Assembly (NCBI RefSeq): GCF_020509005.1
Contig: NC_063012.1
Location: 3,720,001 to 3,784,000, forward strand
Direction of reading: 5' to 3'
Length of the DNA stretch: 64,000 nucleotides
DNA from: Fulvia fulva
Taxonomy: Eukaryota; Ascomycota; Dothideomycetes; Mycosphaerellales; Mycosphaerellaceae
Every line of letters begins with the position of its first letter. Within the stretch, counting starts at the first letter, position 1. The notes under the pieces are model-generated. The model did not search any database. It worked only from the letters and a program-made list of their open reading frames with translations, and had not been told where the DNA came from. Of this stretch, positions 49,150-57,659 are shown in pieces. Position numbers and translations under genes: made by a program.

Positions 49150-49383
49150 ATATATATCATTATAGATTGACTAGGACGAGGACCATTCAATCGATAGCCC
49201 TTATCAAGACGAGCAATCTACTCAAGCAGTAGCGACCCGCCTGCGCTGGCGGCGGCGCAATTGTGATACAAAAAAAAAACCCCAAAACCGAGGTCCCCTT
49301 CCCCTGAAGGCAGACCCTAGAATTGCGGAGTTGCGGAGGACAACTGCCCAATTAGGAAGCGCGACCCCGAACAACAGCGAAGG
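49150..49383 (+). promoter_or_regulatory. LINE-A 5' untranslated region, probable internal promoter
   Basis: A 234 bp leader before ORF1. LINEs of this kind must carry their promoter downstream of the transcription start to survive retrotransposition, so it is inferred to lie here. The stretch around 49191-49215 (TAGCCCTTATCAAGACGAGC) recurs in the 5' ends of LINE-B (8806) and LINE-C (31201). A run of nine A occurs at 49271-49279. Confidence 0.5.
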
Positions 49384-50733
49384 ATGGCAACCAACGAGAG
49401 CCATAGCCTTGCGAACATTCTGCACCAAGAGTCAAACCGGGGAACAAACCAAGAAAAAACCCAGGACACAAGCCAAGGCCCACTATACAGAAAGCAGAGG
49501 CCAACGACAAACAACACAGCGTGGACGACCCTATATACGGAGGCGGAGAACTTACTAGGGGATGACGAACACCCAGCCCGGGCATATAAGAACACCATAG
49601 CACAGCTACTAGGAGCGCTAAAAGCGCTATCATACCAAATCCCGAAGACAATCCAACAAGTAACACAGAAGGCAGCCCAGAAACCAACTACATGGGCAAC
49701 AGTAGCAGCAGGCAAGAATCAACCCCCTCCGAAGGAAAGTAAGGCGGTACGCCTATACATTACTGATCCGGCGGAGAAACAAGAAATCGCAGCCCTAACA
49801 AGCAAGGAGATTGTCGACAGAATCGGCCAAAAGGAGGTAGTTGGGGCGAGGGTAGAAGCAACAGGCGTAGTAAGACTCTTTACCGCACAAGAGTCTGATA
49901 GACGAAAGCTGGAGACCTATAAGGAGTGGACTACTAAAGTCGCGAAGTCGGCACGAGTCTCCCACCAACAGTATACCGTCATCGCCCACGGGGTCCCTAG
50001 GACATTCAAGGTCGAAGACCTTCCCCACCTCCAAGTACAGAACCAGAACACCTCCCCAGGAGTACGACTAACGAAGGCGGCATGGCTGCACAAGACAGTA
50101 GACCGAGAAAAGACGCATTCATCGCTTATTATTTGGGTAGAGACAGCGGAACAAGCTAACCAGATATTAGACAATGGGCTATTCTGGAACTGCGAGAGAA
50201 TGGACACGGAGATCCATCAGAGCAGCCACAGGGTACTACAATGCTTCCAATGCCAACAGTACGGTCACATAGCCTCAAAATGCGGGGAGAAGACCCCAAG
50301 GTGTCCTCACTGCGCAGGCCCACACCAGGGAAGGGAATGCCCAAAAAAGGAGAGCAGGTGCGCATGCTGCGGCAGAAGGCACCCAGCGTATTCAAGCCAA
50401 TGCCCGGCTAGAATAGCAGCACAAGAACGAGCGAGACAAGCAAGGATCTCTACACCAGCTAGGTACCCCCAACGACAACAGGAGGGACCTACCGTGTACA
50501 AGGGCTTCGAGCCGAGCAAAAGGAAGAGGGCAGAAGAGACGAACAAGGGAACCCAACCGCAAACGCATCCACCTCCCGGTCGGCCTCGACACCTTAACCG
50601 GGCAGCCAACGAACTAGGCCAAATGCGAATCTTTGGGGCGCCCCAGCGGCCCCAGGGCCAGCCGGACAGCGAGATACAGGCTCAGGAGACACAGCAGGTC
50701 AGCACGGAAATGGACCTCACGGATAACGAATGA
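49384..50733 (+). CDS. LINE-A ORF1, gag-like zinc-knuckle RNA-binding protein
   Basis: An intact 449-aa protein. ORF1 proteins of Tad1-type LINEs bind the element transcript and form the ribonucleoprotein that carries the reverse transcriptase to the target. Residues 1-80 are polar and Gln/Thr/Asn-rich. The middle (about 120-260) is the conserved ORF1 core, with VRLYITDPAEKQEI and KVAKSARVSHQQYTV. A cysteine array follows at about 287-345: CFQCQQYGHIASKC (C-X2-C-X4-H-X4-C), CPHCAGPHQGREC and CACCGRRHPAYSSQC. The C-terminus is basic and Pro/Gln-rich. The ATG at 49384 is supported because the start of the colinear RIP-killed copy aligns here and the length is identical (1,350 bp). The stop TGA overlaps the ORF2 start in ATGA. 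Cytoplasmic or nuclear RNP is inferred. Confidence 0.92.
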   Translation: MATNESHSLANILHQESNRGTNQEKTQDTSQGPLYRKQRPTTNNTAWTTLYTEAENLLGDDEHPARAYKNTIAQLLGALKALSYQIPKTIQQVTQKAAQKPTTWATVAAGKNQPPPKESKAVRLYITDPAEKQEIAALTSKEIVDRIGQKEVVGARVEATGVVRLFTAQESDRRKLETYKEWTTKVAKSARVSHQQYTVIAHGVPRTFKVEDLPHLQVQNQNTSPGVRLTKAAWLHKTVDREKTHSSLIIWVETAEQANQILDNGLFWNCERMDTEIHQSSHRVLQCFQCQQYGHIASKCGEKTPRCPHCAGPHQGRECPKKESRCACCGRRHPAYSSQCPARIAAQERARQARISTPARYPQRQQEGPTVYKGFEPSKRKRAEETNKGTQPQTHPPPGRPRHLNRAANELGQMRIFGAPQRPQGQPDSEIQAQETQQVSTEMDLTDNE

Positions 50734-53700
50734 TACTATACGACGACATCACTATCGTACAGTACAACGTAAACAAAAGTAGGGACAAGGTCCAGCGCCA
50801 CTTTCTACAAGAGCTAGACCCGCTACGGCACCACGTTATTGCGGTACAGGAACCATGGATCAACCCCTACGTAGGACTCCCAGCCACTTGTAATGACCGG
50901 AGATACCACACCGTAATCGCGGGCCAACGAGGCGTCATCCCGAGGACATGTATATACGTAAGCAAGACTATAGACCTTGAGTCGTGGAAGGTTATACTAC
51001 CGCAGCAGGGCAACCTAGGAGACATAACATCAATCCAGATCGACACGACACAAGGCCCTATCCAGATCCATAACGTTTACAACCCGCCACCGCGGGGTCG
51101 GACGAGTAGGGAACTAGGAACCCTCGCCCACCTAGAGCGGACCCTAAGCCAAGACACGAAGCAAGTACTCCTCGGCGACTTCAACCTCCACCACCCACAG
51201 TGGGGACTCGAATTCACTCCCCCGCACGCATTTCTAGGGGGGAAGCTACTGGACATAACCGCACGCTACGGAATGGCCTTAGTAACACCAAAGGGAACAG
51301 AGACGTGGAAGGCCCGTACTAGTGCAAGCACGATCGACCTATGCTTTCTATCACGAGAACTTGAAGAGAGACTAGTCCAATGCCGACCGAACTACGCGCT
51401 AGAAGCCTCCTCAGACCATATCCCTATCCAAACGACGCTAGGGGTGAAGGCGATAGAGGAGCCAGCAAACGAACCACGCCGTAACTGGAAGAAGGCACGC
51501 TGGGACGACATAAGAGGCTTCCTAATAGCGAACCTACCACAGCATAGAGAACTCGAGACGACAGCTCAGCTAGATCAAGCAGCGGAACAGATTACCTCGG
51601 TCATATGGCAAGCAGCGGAACAATACACGCCGTTACTCCGGCCCTCAACGCAGCAGAAGGCCTTCTGGACCCCTGAATGCTCTACGAAGGTAAGGGAGGC
51701 TAGAAGGGCAAGGCGACAGTGGACGAAGGAGCACACCCAAGAGACGTGGGAGCAATACTGCCACGCGACACAAGAGAAGAAGGCACAGATAAGACGCGAT
51801 AAGCTGCAGGACTGGAGAGCGACGATCGGGCTCGTTACAGAAAACCCGGAACAGATGTGGAGACTTGCTAAATGGGCACGACTACCTGAAGAGCAACAAG
51901 CCCCTCACTTCCCCCCAATCGTAGACCGCGAAGGGATTGCCCAGGCTACGCCCCGGGGCAAGGCAAAAGCGTTAGCCGACCATTTCTTTTCGACGCAAGT
52001 AGAGGCAGACCTTACGGACATCGACCCGAGCACATACCCGGAACCCCTGGACATGGATTGGGCGGTTAGCCCTAACACAGTAACAGGAGTCATAAGTAAG
52101 CTAAAGGGACGAAAAGCCCCAGGCCCAGACAGGATACCAAACGTACTGCTAAAAGAGTGTAGAGAAGAGATCGCGCCGAGCCTTGCAAACCTATTTACCG
52201 CGTGCCTACGGCTAGGGTATCACCCGAAGCCGTACAGAGAGTCTATGACAGTAGTGCTACGCAAGCCACAGAAGGAAGACTATACTCAGCCCAAGTCGTA
52301 CAGACCAATAGCACTTCTAAATACGATAGGGAAGGTCCTAGAAAAGATAGTAGCCCAGAGACTTACGCAGCTTGCCGAGGACAACCACGTACTCCCAGCA
52401 ACACAGATGGGGGGAAGAAGCCAGCGATCGACACTAACAGCAATGGAGCTAATTACGGAGCAAATCCAGACCCTCTGGCACTACGGCAGGAACCGAGCGG
52501 CGTCCTTACTATCCCTCGACATCGCAGGGGCCTTCGACAACGTCTCACACCAAAGGCTAATACATATCCTACAGCAGAAAGGCATCCCCCAGTGGGCAAC
52601 GTCGTTCGTCTTCTCCTTTCTCCAGGAACGGACGACATACCTAGTCCTAGGAAGGTACACGTCCGACCCGGTGAAGGCAGAGACTGGAATACCTCAGGGA
52701 TCTACTCTCTCCCCTATCCTGTTTCTAATATTTATGTCGGATCTAATCCCCCTACTCACCTCTCCGCAAACCTCAGCATCGGGGTTCGTAGACGATACAA
52801 ACATCCTAGCCTGGTCAGACTCGACAGAAGAGAACTGTCGCCTCCTTGAAGATAGGCACAAGAAATGCGAGGAGTGGGCAAAGAAGCATGGTGCCCGGTT
52901 CGCCCCTGAAAAGTACCAACTTATACACTTCAGTAAAGCGAGAACACACCATAATATGAAGGCGGCGGTAAGAATCCAAGGCTACGAGACCAAGCCATCA
53001 GCGGAGCTACGAGTACTAGGGATCTGGCTCGACCCGAAGCTAAGCTGGAATGTACAGATTAAGAAAGCCCAGAGTCGAGCGCAAGTCAATGAAGCCTCGA
53101 TAAAGAGGCTTACGGCATCTACATGGGGAGCAACATTCGACAAGGCAAGAGTAATGTATAAGGCGATCGTCAGACCAGCTATGTTGTACGGGGCACAGAT
53201 TTGGGGAACAGGAGGCGCAGGCAAGCCGATCCCGAAACGGATAGAGCAACCCCTAAACAGGACACAGGCAGGCAACCTACGTAGGGTACTAGGCGCATAC
53301 AAGACAACGTCAACAAGCACGGTAGAAATGGAGACAGGAATACCACCAATCGGCCAGTACATCCGGGGAATGAGAATTCAATACGCGGCAAAGACGACAG
53401 GTTACCTAGCACAAACCACGATCCAGGAGGCAAAGAATAAGATAGAAAGCCGCTACCGGAGAGGGGCAGGATATAGGACAAGCCAAAAAGAGGATGACCT
53501 TACGACCTTTACGGCCGTACAGACAAGCACCGAATGGCTAGCACGAAAGGAGGAGGAGCGTAGGACTCGCCAGGCCGGCGGGAGCAAGGCTAAGACCCAA
53601 AACCTAGCGGAACAGATAGCGAGCTGCCTATGGGAGCAGGACTGGAAAAGGAAGCCCCCTAAGACAACAGGCCCGATAGCGCTCCGAGCCTTCCAGAGAC

Positions 53701-54083
53701 ACAATTACCAGCTATATAGGGACCTGACAAGGGCCGAAGCAAGCATAGCGATCCAAATCAGGTCCGAACACATTGGATTAAGGGCCTACCTGTTCAGAAG
53801 ACGCGCACTAGACATCTATAGCCCAGCCTGCCAGTGTGGCTACCCATCGCAAAACCCAGAACATATGCTACTACGATGCCCGCAGTGGGCGAGAGGCAGG
53901 GGAAATTGGAGGCACCAAGCGGGAAGGAGAGACTACAAGTCAATTATTAGGGACAAAGGCAACATTCGCCGAATCTCTCGGTGGATACTACAGCAGGGAT
54001 ACCTCCAGCAGTTTAGCCTCGCGAGCGAGACGGAGGAGTGGATAGACAAGAGGCGGAAGCGAGGGGGGTTGCAGATAGGGTAG
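50730..54083 (+). CDS. LINE-A ORF2, endonuclease-reverse transcriptase
   Basis: An intact 1,117-aa polyprotein that nicks the target DNA and reverse-transcribes the element RNA from the nick. The N-terminal apurinic-type endonuclease has QEPW at residues 40-43, GDFNLHHPQW from 149 and SSDHIPIQ at about 227-234. The reverse transcriptase has RPIALLNTIGKVLEK (~524), LSLDIAGAFDNVSH (~594), GIPQGSTLSPILF (~652) and the catalytic GFVDDTNILAW (~686). The C-terminus carries CQCGYPSQNPEHMLLRC at about 1034-1050, the Cys/His motif common to this LINE group. I see no RNase H domain. The ATG is the A of the ATGA overlap with ORF1, which suggests reinitiation by terminating ribosomes. All catalytic motifs look whole, so activity is plausible but untested. 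Confidence 0.94.
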   Translation: MILYDDITIVQYNVNKSRDKVQRHFLQELDPLRHHVIAVQEPWINPYVGLPATCNDRRYHTVIAGQRGVIPRTCIYVSKTIDLESWKVILPQQGNLGDITSIQIDTTQGPIQIHNVYNPPPRGRTSRELGTLAHLERTLSQDTKQVLLGDFNLHHPQWGLEFTPPHAFLGGKLLDITARYGMALVTPKGTETWKARTSASTIDLCFLSRELEERLVQCRPNYALEASSDHIPIQTTLGVKAIEEPANEPRRNWKKARWDDIRGFLIANLPQHRELETTAQLDQAAEQITSVIWQAAEQYTPLLRPSTQQKAFWTPECSTKVREARRARRQWTKEHTQETWEQYCHATQEKKAQIRRDKLQDWRATIGLVTENPEQMWRLAKWARLPEEQQAPHFPPIVDREGIAQATPRGKAKALADHFFSTQVEADLTDIDPSTYPEPLDMDWAVSPNTVTGVISKLKGRKAPGPDRIPNVLLKECREEIAPSLANLFTACLRLGYHPKPYRESMTVVLRKPQKEDYTQPKSYRPIALLNTIGKVLEKIVAQRLTQLAEDNHVLPATQMGGRSQRSTLTAMELITEQIQTLWHYGRNRAASLLSLDIAGAFDNVSHQRLIHILQQKGIPQWATSFVFSFLQERTTYLVLGRYTSDPVKAETGIPQGSTLSPILFLIFMSDLIPLLTSPQTSASGFVDDTNILAWSDSTEENCRLLEDRHKKCEEWAKKHGARFAPEKYQLIHFSKARTHHNMKAAVRIQGYETKPSAELRVLGIWLDPKLSWNVQIKKAQSRAQVNEASIKRLTASTWGATFDKARVMYKAIVRPAMLYGAQIWGTGGAGKPIPKRIEQPLNRTQAGNLRRVLGAYKTTSTSTVEMETGIPPIGQYIRGMRIQYAAKTTGYLAQTTIQEAKNKIESRYRRGAGYRTSQKEDDLTTFTAVQTSTEWLARKEEERRTRQAGGSKAKTQNLAEQIASCLWEQDWKRKPPKTTGPIALRAFQRHNYQLYRDLTRAEASIAIQIRSEHIGLRAYLFRRRALDIYSPACQCGYPSQNPEHMLLRCPQWARGRGNWRHQAGRRDYKSIIRDKGNIRRISRWILQQGYLQQFSLASETEEWIDKRRKRGGLQIG

Positions 54084-54264
54084 TCATCAGGGCAGGCCCA
54101 TGACACTAGCGTACCCCTAACAAGGGAAATTTAAGACGACAACGAGGAGGAAAAGACAGGCGGGAAGGAGGAGGGGTTTTCACCAACACGGTTTCCCCTC
54201 TATATATACAAAAACAAGATAGCATAGCTGCATAGGCCAAAGGGCACTACAACAGCTTAATGAA
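54084..54264 (+). other. LINE-A 3' untranslated region
   Basis: About 180 bp between the ORF2 stop and the tail. The segments TTTCCCCTCTATATATA (54190-54206) and AAAGGGCACTACAACAGC (54239-54256) recur with only transitions in every LINE-A copy, and the layout is similar in LINE-B, C and D. This is the likely recognition region for the element's own reverse transcriptase (inference). Confidence 0.6.
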
Positions 54265-54284
54265 ATATCTATCTATCTATCTAT
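54265..54284 (+). repeat. LINE-A tail, (TATC)n
   Basis: A short TATC tandem array ends the element in place of poly(A). The right target duplication starts immediately after it. Confidence 0.9.
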
Positions 54285-54300
54285 CTACTTTCTCCCTCCG
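54285..54300 (+). repeat. LINE-A target-site duplication, right copy
   Basis: CTACTTTCTCCCTCCG, identical to 49134-49149. LINE-B copy 2 resumes with TATTATAGCTTTCTTC. Confidence 0.97.
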
Positions 54301-56775
54301 TATTATAGCTTTCTTCTATTAGTATACCTCCCTATATACGTTCTAGGCCTCCTCGCTATAGCTACTCGTCTATACCCGGCGGGCTCTCCTTGCTTCTCTT
54401 ACTACCGTAGTACACTCCGGCGTCTAGTATAGTTTAGACTATGTCGTTAGTTAGGTAAGCGGAACGTAAAGTAAGGTCGCTTTTCTTATTTCGTCTAGTA
54501 ACCCCTAGACTGCTTCGTCTATCTCGTCTTTACTATTATATTACTACTGCGCGATCTAGACTAGCCTCTTAGAGTTATCGAGGTACGCCTAGATGTTAGC
54601 CTAGTAGGCCTTTCCCTAGTTTAGCTTAGGGGTTCTCGCTAGTATACGTTATATCTATGTCGTAATAGAGGTCCTAACTAGCATATAGTCTAACGACGCC
54701 TCGAGTTTATATTCGATCCTATAGTAGGTTACCGTATAGTAGTAGCTATCTAAGATCTAGGAGAGGTCGATCGTGCCTTAGAGTCCCCCTCTCTTCTAGG
54801 TGCCTAGGTCCTTCGGGGTATTAAGGGCAATTACGTTACTCGCTATCAAGTCGAGTACTTCGTCGGCTATAGGGTACGGCTACATAAGGCTTTCCTAGGA
54901 AGGGTAGTGTATATTGAAGTCTCCTACTACGATGTGGCACCCTTGTCTCTTAAGCGTACTGTCTAGGTGTCTATAGACCCCTAGGTCGCGGCTAGACCTC
55001 GAGGCTAGCGGTTGTATATATAGGTTGTATATCTAGGTACTACCTACGTAGAGGGAGGTAATATCGCCCCCGCCTTCTTTGTCTACGTAGTACACTACCT
55101 CCTAGTCGGATTCTAGTATGTCCTTGCTGATATAGAAGCACGTACGGGGTCTGCCGTCGCCTCGTAGGCATGTCGTATAGCCTAGTGACTTGTAGGTCGT
55201 TAGTCTCTTATAGTGCGGGTTAATCTATAGCTCCTAGATTGTAAGGACGTAGTAGATGCGCGGATCCGCCTCGTGTAGGAAATGGTTCTAGACTATATCT
55301 TTACTATAGTTAACGTTATACTAGATGATACTAAGCGTATCGAGGCTAGTTATCGGTATCGATAATCATTTCCTCTATATTGTCCTATGTCCTACTACCC
55401 TATACGTCCTAGTCTACGCCTATCGGCTATGTACTAAAGGGGAGCCGGGCCTAGTTAGATTCCCTCGCCGTAGCTAGTAGAGCACGTGGCCTCCTGTACG
55501 CCCTAGGTTACGTATCCTTTATATCGTTCTCGGCCCTAGGGCGCTTATGCCCGACCGCCGCTAGTTAGTTCCGGTATAGGCTAGCCTTACGGTCGCCGTA
55601 GAATCTTAGGGCGACGGTTCTGTTTATGATTGCCTTGTTTTTCGCTAGTTTCCGCTATAGGCATTCCGTACTATACGATAGGTAGTACCCCGGACAGTTC
55701 GCGTACCGTCTCGTAGTCGATATATAGTCCCTAGACATATAGTCTCCTATATAGTTCGAGCAGGCCTGCTTATTTATACACGTGTAGGTTTAGTGTCTAT
55801 ACTATTAGCATTTAAAGTATTAGAGGACACGAAAGGATAAGGAGTGCTTTTCTACTATCTTAAGGCTATATTGCTAGACTAGGCCTTGTTCTATCGCTAG
55901 ATCCGCCGCTTTCGCGTCTTATAGCTATACTATTAGCGCCGAGGCCTTCTTGCCTTCTAGCCATTTCCTATAGAGCCAAGTCGCCTTCTGGATTAGAGAG
56001 TTAAGAGTGACCGGGTTGTCCTCTTAGAGAGCGCGTAGGTGACCCTAGTTAGTTAGGTCAAACTCCTTAGGTATATCGTAGACTAGGATCGTGAATTGTT
56101 TCGTTAAGACCTTCGCTAATACCGTAACCTTAGATGCCTACTATAGCTGTGCCTCTAGGTGCCTCCTAGTAGTAGTAGAGCTAGTATAGATCTATAGAGT
56201 GCCGTTAGACTGTTAGTTCACTACGACTACCCCTAGTTGGTTAATTCGTTAGGCGAGCTCCTTGTTCGATAGCTTCGTAACTTCGGCCTAGTCTTCCTTT
56301 ACTATAATACGGATTATAACTATATCGTGCGTTAGGCGGGGGCCTAGTATCGAAGCCGCGACCGATGCCTAGCTATAGGGGTGTTAACTCCGGGTAGCCT
56401 TATTAATTGCCTAAGACGTCGTCCTTATTTCTTATTGCCCTCGGTAATACGATAGTACTAGCGCCGTACGTAGCTAAGTAACTATTACCTATAGAGACCG
56501 GTATAGGAGCTAATCGTTAGTCTCTATACTTTTTACGTCCTCTATAAGTTACTACTAGTTATCTTAGGGGAGCTTCGCCTAAAGAGCCGTAGGCGCCGTT
56601 AGTGCCGTAGCCTAGGCTACTATTGCCTAGGAGTTGCCTAATGTAGCTAGGCACCTCCGCGGCGTTTAGAGCTGAAGAAACAGGGTGAAGAGAGCTTCAA
56701 GCTGTCTAGATTAAATGAGGTAGAACTCCCTTAGTCCTAGGGGTAGTGGCCTGCTTTGTATATCGTTAGAATCTT
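54285..56775 (-). mobile_element. LINE-B copy 2, 5' half
   Basis: The 5' part of the minus-strand LINE-B interrupted by LINE-A: ORF2 endonuclease (about 54700-55400), ORF1 with a mutated zinc-knuckle region (about 55600-55830) and the leader. It ends at 56775, about 80 bp short of the 5' end seen in copy 1, and there meets a short LINE-B 3' end of opposite orientation. RIP is moderate; some CA/TG sites remain (for example near 54930-54950 and 55960-56060). Confidence 0.85.
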
Positions 56776-56858
56776 TCCCTTTATATATAACAATAGATAT
56801 ATACCTATATAGGCCGAATAGGGTCCTAGAATAGGGCAATAACAAATCTATCTATCTA
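56776..56858 (+). mobile_element. LINE-B 3' end only, 83 bp
   Basis: The last ~83 bp of LINE-B in plus orientation, matching 19872-19955 including the AACAAA(TCTA)n tail. It stands head to head with the 5' end of LINE-B copy 2. It is an extremely 5'-truncated insertion or the second half of a two-sided one. Confidence 0.8.
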
Positions 56859-56861
56859 ATA

Positions 56862-57480
56862 CGAGCTAGCGACGGAGGGTCTATAGTAGCTTATCGATAG
56901 TACTACGACCGTCGATAAATATAGCCGTCTTCTAGATACCCTATAGTATTGCCTTACTCTACTCGTTAATAGTACTATAAAGTAAGAAATATAGTATATT
57001 AAAGTTGCCGAGATCCTCCTTCGGAATAGTTTATAGGATATATATTATATCTAGACGGTCGATACTAGCGCGTATAACTCGAGTCTAGAATAGTTCCTTA
57101 CCTTCCTTACGGAAGCCGGCGTTCTCCAGTAGATATTAGGTAGTCTCGGCTATAGTTATTATAGTAGCTCTAAGTATCGAGGTATTAGAGCGTAGGATAC
57201 TACGTAGCTAATATAGAATACTAAAGGCACGACGAAACTCCTTCTACTTAAGGATAAGATAAATCTTATTAATAACGATTAAGCTAATAGTTGGTAATGT
57301 ATATAAGGATATATTTGATAGCGCGTATTAAGAGTAACTTAGGAACGTATAAAGTAACTGTCCGTACCGGATACCTATCGAGATATATAGCTCTAAAGCT
57401 AGCCTGTTTCGAGGTTCTAGTCACACTGTTTCTATAGCTTAGCTACGGCTCTAAGCCCCCTTCTATACTAGCCAAAACTT
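56862..57480 (-). pseudogene. DExH (RecQ-like) helicase fragment, RIP-mutated
   Basis: One minus-strand frame, read through TAG stops, resembles the core of a superfamily 2 helicase. SLIVINKIYLI near 57270-57290 sits where a DExH box (VIDExH) would be; the D-to-N and E-to-K replacements fit RIP. It is followed by KEFRRAFSILYQLRSIL (about 57200-57245), a LRATIITIAE stretch like the TAT motif, and VIRASIDRLDIIYILQTIP (about 57040-57095), like the motif after the RecQ TAT block. The fragment lacks the Walker A region and the second helicase domain. In fungi, RecQ-like genes are often subtelomeric, which would fit a repeat-rich chromosome end, but the assignment rests on motifs read by eye. It is cut by LINE-B at 56858. 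Confidence 0.5.
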
Positions 57481-57645
57481 AGCTAGAATATTACCTAACT
57501 TAGATTATAAGCTATACTAGTAATTCACTACAAACCTACTATATAACCTTAGTATATATAGCTCGCGTAATATATAGAATACTTATAAGACCTTACGCTA
57601 TAACCTAAACGGCCGCCCGCTAGTCCTCTCGAAAAGGAGAAGGCG
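57481..57645. other. Unassigned AT-rich relic
   Basis: RIP-mutated sequence between the helicase-like relic and the LINE-A chimera. Weak coding continuity with the helicase frame on the minus strand up to about 57500; nothing else recognised. Confidence 0.3.
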
Positions 57646-57659
57646 AACTAGAGATATAG

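Larger units (their letters stand above)
49150..54284 (+). mobile_element. LINE-A copy 1, intact full-length Tad1/MGL-like LINE
   Basis: A 5,135 bp non-LTR retrotransposon with a 234 bp leader, two complete reading frames, a ~180 bp 3' untranslated region and a TATC tail. A perfect 16 bp duplication flanks it. It has kept normal CA/TG content although the LINE-B around it is RIP-mutated, so it inserted after that RIP and has largely escaped it. It matches the RIP-dead LINE-A copies in the window almost entirely by transitions, which makes it the best available representative of the family. Confidence 0.95.

Noticed and set aside
49222..50609. Open frames of 60-130 codons on the minus strand opposite LINE-A ORF1
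   Set aside because: They overlap the strong plus-strand gene in other frames, have no recognisable motifs and are composition shadows.
52202..52849. 215-codon plus-strand frame inside LINE-A ORF2
   Set aside because: It lies in another frame across the reverse transcriptase, whose motifs are clear in the main frame; no independent support.
46713..56858. Twin-priming inversion as the cause of the head-to-head LINE-B
   Set aside because: Classical twin priming yields only one tail, but here both outer edges carry LINE-B tails; the structure needs two RNAs or two insertions.
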